Notes: a model not told the origin generated them from the letters alone. A DNA stretch of 64,000 nt from Embleya scabrispora DSM 41855 (GCF_000372745.1 NZ_KB889607.1:124001-188000), one strand, 5' to 3'. Positions 28,458 through 37,551 are shown, counted from the first letter of the stretch. Numbers and translations: made by a program.

Positions 28458-29633
28458 ATGACCCGCCCCGATAGCCTGCGCCGGGGCTGGACCACCGGAG
28501 CATGCGCGACCGCCGCGGCGACCGCCGCCTACCAGGCCCTGCTGACCGGCGAATTCCCCGACCCGGTGACCGTGTGGCTGCCGGGCGGCCAGACACCCGC
28601 GTTCGCACTCGCCGTCGAGCAACTCACGACGGCGCGGCCGACGACCGGCGGGCTTTCCGCCAACGAGCCGGCGACCACCGTTCGCCCCTCGACCGACGAC
28701 CGCGCGGCCGAAGCCGCCATGGCGGGTGTGGTCAAGGACGCCGGCGACGACCCCGATGTCACGCACGGTGCGCTGATCCGGGCCACCGTGCGGCACGCGG
28801 CGCCCGGCACCGGCGTGACCTTCCGTGCCGGCCCCGGCGTCGGCACGGTGACCCTGCCCGGCCTGCCACTCGCGGTCGGCGAACCCGCCGTCAATCCCGT
28901 CCCGCGCAGGCTGATCCGGGAAGCGGTGGCCCGAGTGGCCGCCGCGCACGGCGGTTCCGGTGACGTCACGGTCGAGTTGTCGGTGGACGACGGCGCCCGG
29001 ATCGCCGAACAGACCTGGAATCCGCGCCTGGGCATCCTCGGCGGCCTGTCCATCCTGGGCACCACCGGCGTCGTCATCCCGTACTCGTGCTCGGCCTGGA
29101 TCGACTCCATCCGCCGTGGCATCGACGTCGCGCTGGCCACCGGCGAGACGCACGTGCTCGGCGCGACCGGCACCACCTCGGAGCGGGTGGGCGCCGAGGT
29201 GTACGGCCTGTCCGGCACGGCATTGTTGGACATGGGCGACTTCGCCGGCGCGCTGCTCAAGTACCTGCGCCGGCACCCGATTCCGCGCCTGACCATCGCC
29301 GGCGGCTTCGCCAAGTTCTCCAAGCTCGCCGACGGTCACCTCGACCTGCACTCGGGCCGCTCGCAGGTGAACCTGGACGCCCTCGCCGACCGGGCCACGG
29401 CGGTCGGCGGCAACGCCGAGTTGGCCGCGCACATCCGGGCCGCGAACACCGCCCTGCACGCGCTCGAACTGGCCCGCGCGGCCGACGTCCCGCTCGGCGA
29501 CGCCGTCGCGGAAGCCGCCCGCGACGCCGCCCGAGCCCTGCTGCGCGGCAGCGAACTGCCGATCACCGTAGACGTGATCGCAATCAATCGCACGGGCACC
29601 ATCATCGGCCGCGCCGCACCGAACAAAGCCTAG
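28458..29633 (+). CDS. cbiD: Cobalt-precorrin-5B / precorrin C1-methyltransferase
   Basis: The 391-residue protein shows the CbiD signature at its N-terminus (LRRGWTTGACATAAATAAY), then VSVEL-like middle strands, and the conserved late motifs YSCSAWIDSIRRGIDVAL and IAGGFAKFSKLADGHLDLH. It methylates C1 with loss of the acetaldehyde or acetyl carbon. CbiD belongs to the anaerobic route, yet cobG marks the aerobic route; this mix, with CbiD replacing CobF, is known in actinobacteria. No ribosome site is visible, so a leaderless mRNA is possible. Confidence 0.93.
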   Translation: MTRPDSLRRGWTTGACATAAATAAYQALLTGEFPDPVTVWLPGGQTPAFALAVEQLTTARPTTGGLSANEPATTVRPSTDDRAAEAAMAGVVKDAGDDPDVTHGALIRATVRHAAPGTGVTFRAGPGVGTVTLPGLPLAVGEPAVNPVPRRLIREAVARVAAAHGGSGDVTVELSVDDGARIAEQTWNPRLGILGGLSILGTTGVVIPYSCSAWIDSIRRGIDVALATGETHVLGATGTTSERVGAEVYGLSGTALLDMGDFAGALLKYLRRHPIPRLTIAGGFAKFSKLADGHLDLHSGRSQVNLDALADRATAVGGNAELAAHIRAANTALHALELARAADVPLGDAVAEAARDAARALLRGSELPITVDVIAINRTGTIIGRAAPNKA

Positions 29634-29731
29634 GCCGAACCCGCGTCCCCGACTCGGCCTCGAACCGAGCTCCGCTCCATGCCCCGACCCGTTCGGATCG
29701 CCGACCGGCGCCCGATCCGGACCCGCCCCGC

Positions 29732-30493
29732 TCACCCGACCGGCCTCGGCTCGGTGCGATCGCGGATCTCGCTGTACAAGTGGCTGTCGCAGAAACCCGG
29801 TTCACCCAGCACCCGGCCGACCATGATGATCGCCACCGCCTTGATCCCGTTGTCGCGCACCAGGGACACCAGATCGGCCAGTTCGCCGCGCACGATCAAT
29901 TCGTCCGGGCGGGACGCGCGCGCGACCACCGAAACCGGGCATTCGGCTCCGTACAGCGGGGTCAACTCGGCGACCACCCGCTCGACCTGACCCACCGCCA
30001 GGTGCAGCACCAGCAGCGCGCCGGAGCGGCCCAGCGTGGCCAGGTCCTCGCCCGGCGGCATTGCCGTCGCGTTGCCGGCCACTCGGGTCAGGATCACCGT
30101 CTGGCCCACCGTGGGCAGCGTCAGCTCGCGACCCATCGCCGCCGCGGCGGCGGCGAACGCCGGTACACCCGGGGTGATGTCCCACGGAATGCCCAGCGCG
30201 TCGAGCCGGCGCTGCTGCTCGGCCACCGCGCTGAAGAACGAGGTGTCCCCCGACTGGAGGCGGGCCACATCGTGCCCGGCCGCGTGTGCGGCGCGCAGTT
30301 CCTCGACGATCTGATCCAGGTTCAGCTCGGCGGTGTCCACGAGACGGGCCCCGGGCGGCGCCGCGTCGACCAGTTCGCGCGGCACGAGCGCACCCGCGTA
30401 CAGGCACACCGGCGACGCGGCGATGATCCGCAGCCCCCGCACCGTGATCAGGTCGGCCGCGCCGGGGCCGGCGCCGATGAAGTGGACGGTCAT
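29732..30493 (-). CDS. cobM: Precorrin-4 C11-methyltransferase
   Basis: The 253-residue SAM-dependent methylase has the family start VHFIGAGPGAADLITVRG, the middle block ITPGVPAFAAAAAAMGRELT and the SAM region LTRVAGNATAMPPGE. The usual GDPSLYG loop reads GDTSFFSAVAEQ here, a local change that does not disturb length. It is the last gene of the riboswitch-led cobN-cobL-cobM operon; its start follows the cobL stop by seven bases. Confidence 0.94.
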   Translation of the reverse strand: MTVHFIGAGPGAADLITVRGLRIIAASPVCLYAGALVPRELVDAAPPGARLVDTAELNLDQIVEELRAAHAAGHDVARLQSGDTSFFSAVAEQQRRLDALGIPWDITPGVPAFAAAAAAMGRELTLPTVGQTVILTRVAGNATAMPPGEDLATLGRSGALLVLHLAVGQVERVVAELTPLYGAECPVSVVARASRPDELIVRGELADLVSLVRDNGIKAVAIIMVGRVLGEPGFCDSHLYSEIRDRTEPRPVG

Positions 30494-30500
30494 GGCTGCA

Positions 30501-31850
30501 CTACTCCTCGCGGGAATCAGGCTGGGTAACAGACTCGAAGCGGGGCTTGACCGCCACCCACTGGGTGACCGGCATCGCCGGCCGCCACCCGGTGAACCGG
30601 CCCACGGGCGCGGACCGGGTGACCTGGATGCGGGTCAACTCCCCGCCGAACACGGCACGATGCCGCAACAACTCGGCCTCGGTCTCGGCGACGACGGCAT
30701 TCGCCACCAACCGCCCGCCCGGGCGCAGCGCGGCCCAGCAACGCTCCACCACACCGGGCACGGTCAGCCCGCCGCCGATGAAGATCGCGTCCGGGGCCGG
30801 GCCGAAGAGCACGTCCGGCGCTCGGCCGACCACGATCCGCAGGTCCGGCACGCCGAGTCTGATCGCGTTCGCCGCGGCCCGCTCGGCCCGTTCCGCGCGC
30901 GTCTCGAAGCCGACGGCCCGGCAGGTCGGGTGCGTCCGCATCCACTCGATCCCGATGCTTCCGCTACCCGCGCCGACATCCCACAACAGCTCGCCCCGAC
31001 GCGGTCCGAGCGCGGCCAACGTCATCGCGCGGACCTCGCGCTTGGTCAACTGGCCGTCGTGCTCGTAGACATCGTCCGGAAGGCCCGCCAACCGACTCAG
31101 CCCCGGACCCCCCTCGCACCGGACGGCCACCACGTTCAGGTCCGCGAACCGCCGCTCGGGGGCCGCCGCGAGCGCGTCGGCGCTGCCCTGCCACACCGAC
31201 TCCGCCGGACCACCCAGGTGCTCCAGTACGGTGACCGTGCTCGTCCCGAACCCGCGTTCGCACAGCAGCACGGCCGCGCGCCCCGGCGTCAGCCCATCCG
31301 CGCTCAGGACCAACACCCTCGCATCCGTGGACAGTTCGGCCGCCAAGGTATCGAGCGGGCGACCCACCGCGCTGACCACCGCGACGGTCTGCGCCGCCCA
31401 ACCCAGCCGCGCGCAGGCCAACGATGCCGACGAGGAAACCGGCAGCACGGTGACCCGGTCGGCGCCCAACCTGCGCACCAGCGCGGCCCCGACGCCGTAG
31501 AACATCGGGTCCCCGCTGGCCAGCACGCACACCTTCCGGGACACGGCCAGGTCGGCGACGAAGGCCACCGAGAACGGCGACGGCCACTGGACCCGCTCGG
31601 CCGCGCCACCCTCCACCATGGCCAAATGCCGGGCGCCGCCGACCAACACGTCGGCAGCGCCCACCAACGCCCGCGCCGCCTCGGAGAGCCCGACCCAGCC
31701 GTCGTCCCCGATCCCGACCACGCAGACCGGGCCGGTGCCGGAGAACGGCGCCCCCGACACCGACCTCGACACCGGTCCGGGCCCAGACGCGGACCCGGAC
31801 CCGGTCTCGGCCTCGGCCTCGGGCCCGGCTTCGGAAGCGCCCTCAGCCAT
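30501..31850 (-). CDS. cobL: Bifunctional precorrin-6B C5,15-methyltransferase/decarboxylase
   Basis: This 449-residue fusion methylates C5 and C15 and removes the acetate side chain at C12. The N-terminal CbiE part (about 35-235) has CVVGIGDDGWVGLSEAARAL and LASGDPMFYGVG. The C-terminal CbiT part (about 250-449) has the SAM motif LLWDVGAGSGSIGIEWM and AIFIGGGLTVPGV. A Gly/Ser/Glu-rich N-terminal stretch of about 35 residues precedes the fold. Its ATG lies inside the end of cobN with an 8-bp overlap, so translation is coupled. Confidence 0.94.
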   Translation of the reverse strand: MAEGASEAGPEAEAETGSGSASGPGPVSRSVSGAPFSGTGPVCVVGIGDDGWVGLSEAARALVGAADVLVGGARHLAMVEGGAAERVQWPSPFSVAFVADLAVSRKVCVLASGDPMFYGVGAALVRRLGADRVTVLPVSSSASLACARLGWAAQTVAVVSAVGRPLDTLAAELSTDARVLVLSADGLTPGRAAVLLCERGFGTSTVTVLEHLGGPAESVWQGSADALAAAPERRFADLNVVAVRCEGGPGLSRLAGLPDDVYEHDGQLTKREVRAMTLAALGPRRGELLWDVGAGSGSIGIEWMRTHPTCRAVGFETRAERAERAAANAIRLGVPDLRIVVGRAPDVLFGPAPDAIFIGGGLTVPGVVERCWAALRPGGRLVANAVVAETEAELLRHRAVFGGELTRIQVTRSAPVGRFTGWRPAMPVTQWVAVKPRFESVTQPDSREE

Positions 31851-34800
31851 CCCCCGCGTCCTCGCCGCCTTCGAGGTCCCCCTCGACATCCAGGTACACC
31901 TCGCGCAGCCCGTCCAGCGTGGCCGCCTCCGGCTTCTCCCACATGCCTCGGTCGGCGGCTTCGAGCAGTCGTTCGGCGATTCCGCGCAGCGCCCACGGGT
32001 TGGAGGTGCGCATGAACTCCCGGTTCGTCTCGTCCAGGACGTACTCGCTCGCGAGCTTCTCGTACATCCAGTCCGCGACCACACCGGTGGTGGCGTCGTA
32101 GCCGAACAGGTAGTCCACCGTGGCGGCCAGTTCGAACGCGCCCTTGTAGCCGTGCTTGCGCATCGCCTCGATCCAGCGCGGGTTGACCACCCGGGCCCGG
32201 AAGACCCGTGCGGTCTCCTGCTGGAGCGTCCTGGTGCGGACCGCGTCCGGCATGGTCGAGTCGCCGATGTAGGCCGCCGGCGCGGTGCCGGTCAGCGCGC
32301 GCACGGCGGCGACCATGCCGCCGTGGTACTGGAAGTAGTCGTCCGAGTCGGCGATGTCGTGCTCGCGCGTGTCGGTGTTCTTGGCCGCGACCGCGATCCT
32401 GCGGTACGCGTCCTCCATGTCCTCGCGCGCGAACACCCCGTCCAGGCCCCGGCCGTAGGCGTAGCCGCCCCAGGTCGCGTACACCTCGGCCAGGTCCGCG
32501 TCGTCGCGCCACGTGCGCGCGTCGATCAGCGGCAGCAGCCCCGCGCCGTACGCGCCGGGCCGGGAGCCGAACACGCGCGTGGTCGCGCGGCGTGCGTCGC
32601 CGTGTCGGGCGGTGTCCGCCCGCACGTGCGCCCGGACGTAGTTGTCCTCGTCCGGCTCGGCCGACTCCGCGACCAGCCGCACCGCGTCGTCGAGCAGCAG
32701 CACCACGTGCGGGAAGGCGTCCCGGAAGAAGCCGGAGATGCGCACGGTGACGTCCACGCGCGGCCGGCCCAGCTCGGCGAGCGAGATCGCCTCGATCCCG
32801 GTCACCCGGCGCGACGCGTCGTCCCACACCGGGCGCACGCCCAGCAGCGCGAGCACCTCGGCGATGTCGTCGCCGCTGGTGCGCATCGCGCTGGTGCCCC
32901 ACACCGAAAGGCCCACCGAGCGCGGCCAGTCGCCGTCGTTGTCGGCGCGGTAGCGGGCCAACAGCGAGTCGGCGAGCGCCTGTCCGGTCTCCCAGGCCAA
33001 CCGGCTCGGGATCGCCTTCGGGTCCACGGTGTAGAAGTTGCGGCCGGTCGGCAGCACGTTGACCAGCCCGCGCAGCGGCGAACCGCTCGGGCCGGCCGCG
33101 ACGTAGCCGCCCTCCAGCGCGTGCAGCACCGCGCCGATCTCGTCGCTGGTGCGGTCCAGGCGCGGCACGATCTCGCTCGCGGCGAACGCCAACACGTCGG
33201 CGACCGCCGCCGATTCGGCGCCCAGCACCTCGTGCGTGACGGCCAGGGCCCGGTCCGGGTCCCACCCGCCCGCCTCCATCGCCGCGACCAGGCGGTGCGC
33301 GCGGTCCTCGGCGTCGTCGGTCTCGGTGCGCGAGGCGCTGCCGCCCTCGACCAGGCCGAGCGATTCGCGCAGCCCGGGCAGCGCGGCGGCCTTGCCGCCC
33401 CACACCTGACGCGCCCGCAACATCGCGGTGACCAGGTTGATCCGGCCCTCGCCGGTGGGCGCGCTGCCCAGGATGTGCAGACCCTCGCGGATCTGCGCGT
33501 CCTTGACCTCGCACAACCACCCGTCCAGGTGCAGGATCAGGTCGTCGAACTCGGCCTCGTGCGGCCGGTCGGTGATGCCCAGGTCGTGGTCGAGCCTGGT
33601 GGCCTGGATCAGCGTCCAGATCTGTGCCTGGAGCGCCGGGCCCTTGGCCGGGTCGAGCGCCTGCACGTTGGCGTACTCGTCGAGCAGTTGCTCCAGCCGG
33701 GTCAGGTCGCCGTACGTCTCGGCCCGCGCCATCGGCGGCACCAGGTGGTCCACGATGATCGCGTGCGCGCGCCGCTTGGCCTGCGCGCCCTCGCCCGGGT
33801 CGTTGACCAGGAACGGGTACACCAGCGGCAGATCGCCGAGCACCGCGTCCGGACCGCATTCCGCGGACAGGCCCAGGTTCTTGCCCGGCAGCCACTCCAA
33901 CGTGCCGTGCTTGCCCAGGTGGACGAGCGCGTGCGCACCGAACCCGCCCGGGCCGGCGGGCGCGTCCAGCCACCAGTAGGCGGCCAGGTAGTGGTGACTC
34001 GGCGGCAGGTCCGGGTCGTGGTAGATGGCCACCGGGTTCTCGCCGAAGCCGCGCGGCGGTTGGATGATCAGGATCACGTTGCCCGCGCGCAACGCCGCGA
34101 GCACGATCTCGCCCTCGGGATCGCGCGAGTGGTCGACGTACAGCTCGCCGGGCGGCGGACCCCAGTGCTCCTCGATGTTCGCGCGCAGCCCGAGCGGAAG
34201 CCTGGCGTAGCGCTCGCGGTACTCGGCCGCCGAGATGCGAACCGGGTTGCCTTCGAGTTGACCCTCCGTCAGCCACTCCGGGTCCTGGCCGCCCGCCGCG
34301 ATCAGCGCGTGGATCAGCTTGTCGCCGTCCGGCGGTTCGAGCCCGGGCAGTGCGTCGGCTCCCTCCGGTGCGCCGACGTCGTAGCCGGCCGCGCGCATCG
34401 CGCGCAGCAGCGCGACCGCCGAGGCCGGGGTGTCCAGGCCGACCGCGTTGCCGATCCGGGAGTGCTTGGTCGGGTACGCGGACAGCACCATGCCGATCTT
34501 GCGCTCGCCGACCGGAATGTGCCGAAGTCGGGCGTGCCGCACCGCGATCCCGGCCACGCGCGCGGCCCGCTCGGGGTCGGCCGCGTAGTGGGTGAGCCCG
34601 TCGGAGCCGGTCTCCTTGAACGAGAACGGGACGGTGATCAGCCGCCCGTCGAACTCGGGCACCGCGACCTGGGTGGCCGCGTCCAGCGGTGACAGGCCCG
34701 CGTCGCCCGCCTCCCACTCGGCCCGGCTGGTGGTCAGGTTCAGCGCCTGGAGGATGGTGATGTCCAGTCCCGCGAGCGCGCCGACGTCCCACTGCTCGTC

Positions 34801-35490
34801 GTCGCCGCCGGCGGAGACCTCGGCGGGCTTGGCCCCGCCGGCGCCGCCCGCCGCGAGCACGGTCACCAGCAGCGCGTCGAGTTCGCCCAGCGCCGCGAAC
34901 AACGACTCGTCCGCGCCGCGCAGCGACGCGCACCAGATCGGTACGGGCCGCCCGCCCGCCTCCTCGATCGCCGCGCACAGGTCGTCCACGAAGGCGGTGT
35001 TCCCGGCGAGGTGGTGGGCGCGGTAGTAGAGCACGCCCACGGCCGGGCCCTCGACCTCGCGGGCCGACCGATCCAGCCGACCCCAGGAGGGCACCTCGAC
35101 GGGCGGCTCGAAGCCGTGTCCGGTGAGCAGCAGCGTGTCGGAGAGGAAGCGGTGCAGCTGGGTCAGGTTGGCCGGGCCGCCCTGGGCGAGGTAGGCGTGC
35201 GCCTGCGCGCTCACCCCGGCGGGTACGGTCGCCAGTTCCATCAGCGCGGCGTCGGCGGCGAGTTCTCCGCTGAGTACGACGACCGGGCGCGGGCCGGCCA
35301 GCAGCGCGTCCAGGCCCGCCTCCCACGCGCGTCGCCCGCCGAGCAGGCGGACCACGACCAGGTCGGTGCCGTCCAGGAGCGCGGGCAGGTCGGCGACGTC
35401 GACGCGGGCCGGGTTGGCCAGGCGCCACTCGCCCTCGCTCGCCTTGGCGCTGAGCAGGTCGGTGTCGGATGTCGACAGGAGCAGAATCAC
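31843..35490 (-). CDS. cobN: Cobaltochelatase subunit CobN
   Basis: This 1215-residue large subunit inserts cobalt into hydrogenobyrinate a,c-diamide together with CobS/CobT-like AAA subunits, which are not in this window. The CobN/magnesium-chelatase H signature is seen in HYLAAYWWLDAPAGPGGFGAHALVHLGKHGTLEWLPGK-like sequence, in pieces such as GAHALVHLGKHGTLEWLPGK, and in later GLSVWGTSAMRTSGDDIAEV and YKGAFELAATVDYLFGYDA. The GTG start at 35490 has GGAGG seven bases upstream and overlaps the stop of a 49-residue ORF in GTGA. It is controlled by the B12 riboswitch upstream. Confidence 0.95.
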   Translation of the reverse strand: MILLLSTSDTDLLSAKASEGEWRLANPARVDVADLPALLDGTDLVVVRLLGGRRAWEAGLDALLAGPRPVVVLSGELAADAALMELATVPAGVSAQAHAYLAQGGPANLTQLHRFLSDTLLLTGHGFEPPVEVPSWGRLDRSAREVEGPAVGVLYYRAHHLAGNTAFVDDLCAAIEEAGGRPVPIWCASLRGADESLFAALGELDALLVTVLAAGGAGGAKPAEVSAGGDDEQWDVGALAGLDITILQALNLTTSRAEWEAGDAGLSPLDAATQVAVPEFDGRLITVPFSFKETGSDGLTHYAADPERAARVAGIAVRHARLRHIPVGERKIGMVLSAYPTKHSRIGNAVGLDTPASAVALLRAMRAAGYDVGAPEGADALPGLEPPDGDKLIHALIAAGGQDPEWLTEGQLEGNPVRISAAEYRERYARLPLGLRANIEEHWGPPPGELYVDHSRDPEGEIVLAALRAGNVILIIQPPRGFGENPVAIYHDPDLPPSHHYLAAYWWLDAPAGPGGFGAHALVHLGKHGTLEWLPGKNLGLSAECGPDAVLGDLPLVYPFLVNDPGEGAQAKRRAHAIIVDHLVPPMARAETYGDLTRLEQLLDEYANVQALDPAKGPALQAQIWTLIQATRLDHDLGITDRPHEAEFDDLILHLDGWLCEVKDAQIREGLHILGSAPTGEGRINLVTAMLRARQVWGGKAAALPGLRESLGLVEGGSASRTETDDAEDRAHRLVAAMEAGGWDPDRALAVTHEVLGAESAAVADVLAFAASEIVPRLDRTSDEIGAVLHALEGGYVAAGPSGSPLRGLVNVLPTGRNFYTVDPKAIPSRLAWETGQALADSLLARYRADNDGDWPRSVGLSVWGTSAMRTSGDDIAEVLALLGVRPVWDDASRRVTGIEAISLAELGRPRVDVTVRISGFFRDAFPHVVLLLDDAVRLVAESAEPDEDNYVRAHVRADTARHGDARRATTRVFGSRPGAYGAGLLPLIDARTWRDDADLAEVYATWGGYAYGRGLDGVFAREDMEDAYRRIAVAAKNTDTREHDIADSDDYFQYHGGMVAAVRALTGTAPAAYIGDSTMPDAVRTRTLQQETARVFRARVVNPRWIEAMRKHGYKGAFELAATVDYLFGYDATTGVVADWMYEKLASEYVLDETNREFMRTSNPWALRGIAERLLEAADRGMWEKPEAATLDGLREVYLDVEGDLEGGEDAGDG

Positions 35491-35636
35491 CGGGCGCCTC
35501 CGCCGATGCCGGCGTGGCGAACCACGTGGTGGATGTCGTGGTCGAACGCGCCGCGGCAGCGCGCGGTGATGTCGCTGAAGTGGGTGTCGCAGTCGAGGCT
35601 GCGTACGCAAGAACGCCGGCAGGACGAAATCGTCAC
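35487..35636 (-). CDS. Cys/His-rich 49-residue protein coupled to cobN
   Basis: A GTG-started frame of 49 codons lies between the B12 riboswitch and cobN, and its stop overlaps the cobN start in GTGA. Roughly nine in ten codons end in G or C, as in real genes here. The product has four Cys (SCRRSC, DCDTH, ARC) and five His, three of them in HDIHHVVRH, which suggests metal binding. GGAGAG lies about nine bases upstream. It has no membrane segment, so it is not CbtB. I know no named family. It could be a cobalt-handling protein, or a leader peptide that tunes cobN translation. Confidence 0.6.
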   Translation of the reverse strand: MTISSCRRSCVRSLDCDTHFSDITARCRGAFDHDIHHVVRHAGIGGGAR

Positions 35637-35674
35637 CTGGAGCGCCTCTCCGGGGTCCTCGCCCCATCGGACTC

Positions 35675-35846
35675 GGGGTGAGACGCGCAGTTCCTGACTC
35701 CCGGTCACGTCGCAGCCGTCGGATGACGTCGTACGGCGGAGCCGGTCACAGTGGCGGGACCGTCCCGGGATCACACCGGGTTCCTGCCACGCCCTCCCCG
35801 CGCCGGTAGGGCCGGCGCGGGGCCAGCATCGCTCAGTGGCCCGCCT
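35675..35846 (-). ncRNA. Cobalamin (B12) riboswitch
   Basis: Read on the minus strand, the 5' part has the CCCGCGCCGG-CCGGCGCGGGG stem. The core follows with GGTGTGATCCCGGGACGGTC and CCGCCACTGTGACCGG, and the 3' part has the B12 box GAGTCAGGAACTGCGCG. These elements and their order match the adenosylcobalamin riboswitch class. It precedes the 49-residue ORF and cobN, so B12 should repress the cobN-cobL-cobM operon. Boundaries are approximate. Confidence 0.92.
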
Positions 35847-35941
35847 TGACGCAACATGCCCGGATCGGCGTCGGCGCCGGTGGTGACACATGTCACCGCC
35901 GAAACCGGCCCGCGATCCGGCCCGCGCCCGGGCGCCGTCGG

Positions 35942-37069
35942 TCAGCGACTCTCGCGCACCCGCTCCACGAACGCGCCGAACTCGGCGGCGACCTCGTCGG
36001 CGGTCCATTCCAGCGCGGGCTCGGCGACGGTGATCTCGGTGTACGACAGGCCCGGCGGGCCCGGCGCGGTCCACCTGCCGGCCAGCCACACCCCGCGCTC
36101 GCCGGCGTATTCGATGGCGACCCGGGTGAGCAGTTCGGCCGGGTACGGCAGCCACACCTGGAACTGGTGGGTGTGTGGGACGGCCGGGTGGACGATCGCG
36201 CCGGGTACCCGGGCCAGGCCGGCGGCCACGGTCGCGGCGTGCGCGACATGGGCGCCCAACCGAGGCAGCGTGCGATCCAGGGCGGCGAGCGCCTCCAGCG
36301 CCATCGGCCAGGTCTGGAACGGGCGCCCACCGTAGCGGTGACGCCACGCGTGCGCCTCCTCGATCAGCTCGGCGGTGCCGGCCAGGGCCGCACCGGCGCT
36401 CGCGCCCAGGCCCTTGTAGTAGGAGACGTAGACCGAGTCGAACAGGTCGACGATCTCGCCGAGCCCGCGCCCGAAGTGCGTGGTGCTCTCCCACAACCGC
36501 GCGCCGTCCAGGTGCAGCGCGGCGTCGCGGTCCCGTGCGGCCTGCACGGTCGCGATCAGCTCCTCCCACGAGGGCAATACGAACCCGTGATCACGCAGCG
36601 GGAGTTCGTAGAAGAGGGTGCCGAAGGGCTCACCGGCGGTGCGGATGTCCTCGGCGGTGATCTGACCGGGACCCTGGGTGAGCGGCAGCGGCCGAAGTCC
36701 GGAGAGGATCGACACCGCGTCGCGCTCGTAGGTCACCGGATGGGCCCTCGGGTGCATGCCGACCACGTTCGAACCGGTCGCCCCGGCGTGACAACGCAGC
36801 GCCACCTGCTGGGCCATGGTGCCGGTGGGGAACAGCAGCGCCGCCTCGGTGCCGAGCAGCTCGGCCGTACGGGCCTCCAGGCGGGCGACCGCGCCGCCGT
36901 CGCCGTACATGTCGGGCCATTCGTCCGGGTCGACCTCGTCCTGCGCGTACGCGGACAGCCGGGCCAGCCGTTCGGTGACCGTGGTGGGTCGTACCCCGGA
37001 CAGGATCCGGTCGCATGCGCGGATCACGCGCAGCAGACCGAGGCGTTCGTCGTTTCCGATGTATCCCAT
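35942..37069 (-). CDS. Threonine aldolase/beta-eliminating lyase family PLP enzyme
   Basis: The 375-residue fold-type I PLP enzyme resembles low-specificity L-threonine aldolases. Landmarks are DMYGDGGAVARLEARTAELL, FPTGTMAQQVALRCH near residue 85, the His-Leu-Asp-Gly-Ala motif in ALHLDGARLWEST with the PLP aspartate, and the PLP lysine in VSYYKGLGASAGAAL near residue 210. It should cleave threonine or a related beta-hydroxy amino acid to glycine and an aldehyde. The ATG at 37069 gives a normal family start; the longer frame upstream is Arg/Pro-rich and without homology. It is not clearly linked to cobalamin. Confidence 0.88.
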   Translation of the reverse strand: MGYIGNDERLGLLRVIRACDRILSGVRPTTVTERLARLSAYAQDEVDPDEWPDMYGDGGAVARLEARTAELLGTEAALLFPTGTMAQQVALRCHAGATGSNVVGMHPRAHPVTYERDAVSILSGLRPLPLTQGPGQITAEDIRTAGEPFGTLFYELPLRDHGFVLPSWEELIATVQAARDRDAALHLDGARLWESTTHFGRGLGEIVDLFDSVYVSYYKGLGASAGAALAGTAELIEEAHAWRHRYGGRPFQTWPMALEALAALDRTLPRLGAHVAHAATVAAGLARVPGAIVHPAVPHTHQFQVWLPYPAELLTRVAIEYAGERGVWLAGRWTAPGPPGLSYTEITVAEPALEWTADEVAAEFGAFVERVRESR

Positions 37070-37165
37070 GCACGCATCATCCACCGAGGGCGGGCGGGCA
37101 GACGGGCGAGCCGGCGCGCGAGCCGGCAGGGAGACGCCGGCGCGCGGGCGGGGTACCGCGCACGC

Positions 37166-37202
37166 AGGCACGGCCCGCACCGAATCGATGCGGGCCGTGC
37201 CT
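37166..37202 (-). terminator. Terminator of the cold-shock gene
   Basis: Two perfectly complementary 14-base arms (AGGCACGGCCCGCA and its partner) enclose a 9-base loop, starting 17 bp after the cold-shock stop. There is no U run, as is usual in this GC-rich group. Confidence 0.75.
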
Positions 37203-37219
37203 GTCGAAGATGTGTGCCG

Positions 37220-37420
37220 TCAGACGGTGATGTTCTCCGCCTGCGGGCCCTTCTGGCCCTGAACAGCGTCGTAGGAGACCTTCTGGCCCTCGACAAGCTC
37301 ACGGTAGCCCTGCGACTGGATCGCCGAGTAGTGCGCGAAAACATCCGGGCCGCCGTCGTCCGCCTGGATGAAGCCGAAGCCCTTTTCCGCGTTGAACCAC
37401 TTCACGGTTCCAGTAGCCAT
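37220..37420 (-). CDS. Cold-shock domain protein
   Basis: This 66-residue single-domain RNA/DNA-binding protein has both RNP motifs, [10 protein letters not shown] and DVFAHYSAI, and the start [14 protein letters not shown] typical of actinobacterial CspA-like proteins. AAGGAG lies eight bases before the ATG at 37420; the longer frame upstream is the leader. The gene has an unusually AT-rich leader of about 100 bases downstream of a strong intrinsic terminator, which may be part of its regulation. Confidence 0.95.
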   Translation of the reverse strand: MATGTVKWFNAEKGFGFIQADDGGPDVFAHYSAIQSQGYRELVEGQKVSYDAVQGQKGPQAENITV

Positions 37421-37511
37421 ACAAGTCTCCTTCGTGGTGCCAAATGGAAATGTGCACATGCACAAGACCAAGTCGCAACAGCAATCCATTTTTCACATGA
37501 ACTTGGTTCGA

Positions 37512-37551
37512 CATAAACAAAAAGCGCCCGACGGTCACGACCGTAAGGCGC
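37512..37551 (-). terminator. Intrinsic terminator upstream of the cold-shock gene
   Basis: On the minus strand GCGCC-TT-ACGGTC pairs with GACCGT-CG-GGCGC and is followed by TTTTTGTTT, a canonical hairpin-U terminator that is rare in GC-rich genomes. It stands 92 bp before the cold-shock start and 165 bp after the CaiB stop. It may end the CaiB transcript or act as an attenuator in the cold-shock leader. The rest of 37421-37715 is AT-rich leader and spacer with no ORF. Confidence 0.75.

Noticed and set aside
31618-34692. A 1024-codon plus-strand frame antisense to cobN
   Set aside because: Low-complexity His/Arg/Val composition and no homology; it mirrors cobN codon bias.
31304-35428. A 1374-codon frame overlapping cobN on the same strand
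   Set aside because: The translation is Arg/Gly/Ala-rich with no family motifs, while the cobN frame has the full CobN signature. It is a GC-rich shadow frame.
35491-35667. Extension of cobN upstream to give a longer N-terminus
   Set aside because: The extension is Arg/Pro/His-rich, the GTG at 35490 has a strong ribosome site, and a better-coded small ORF occupies this stretch.
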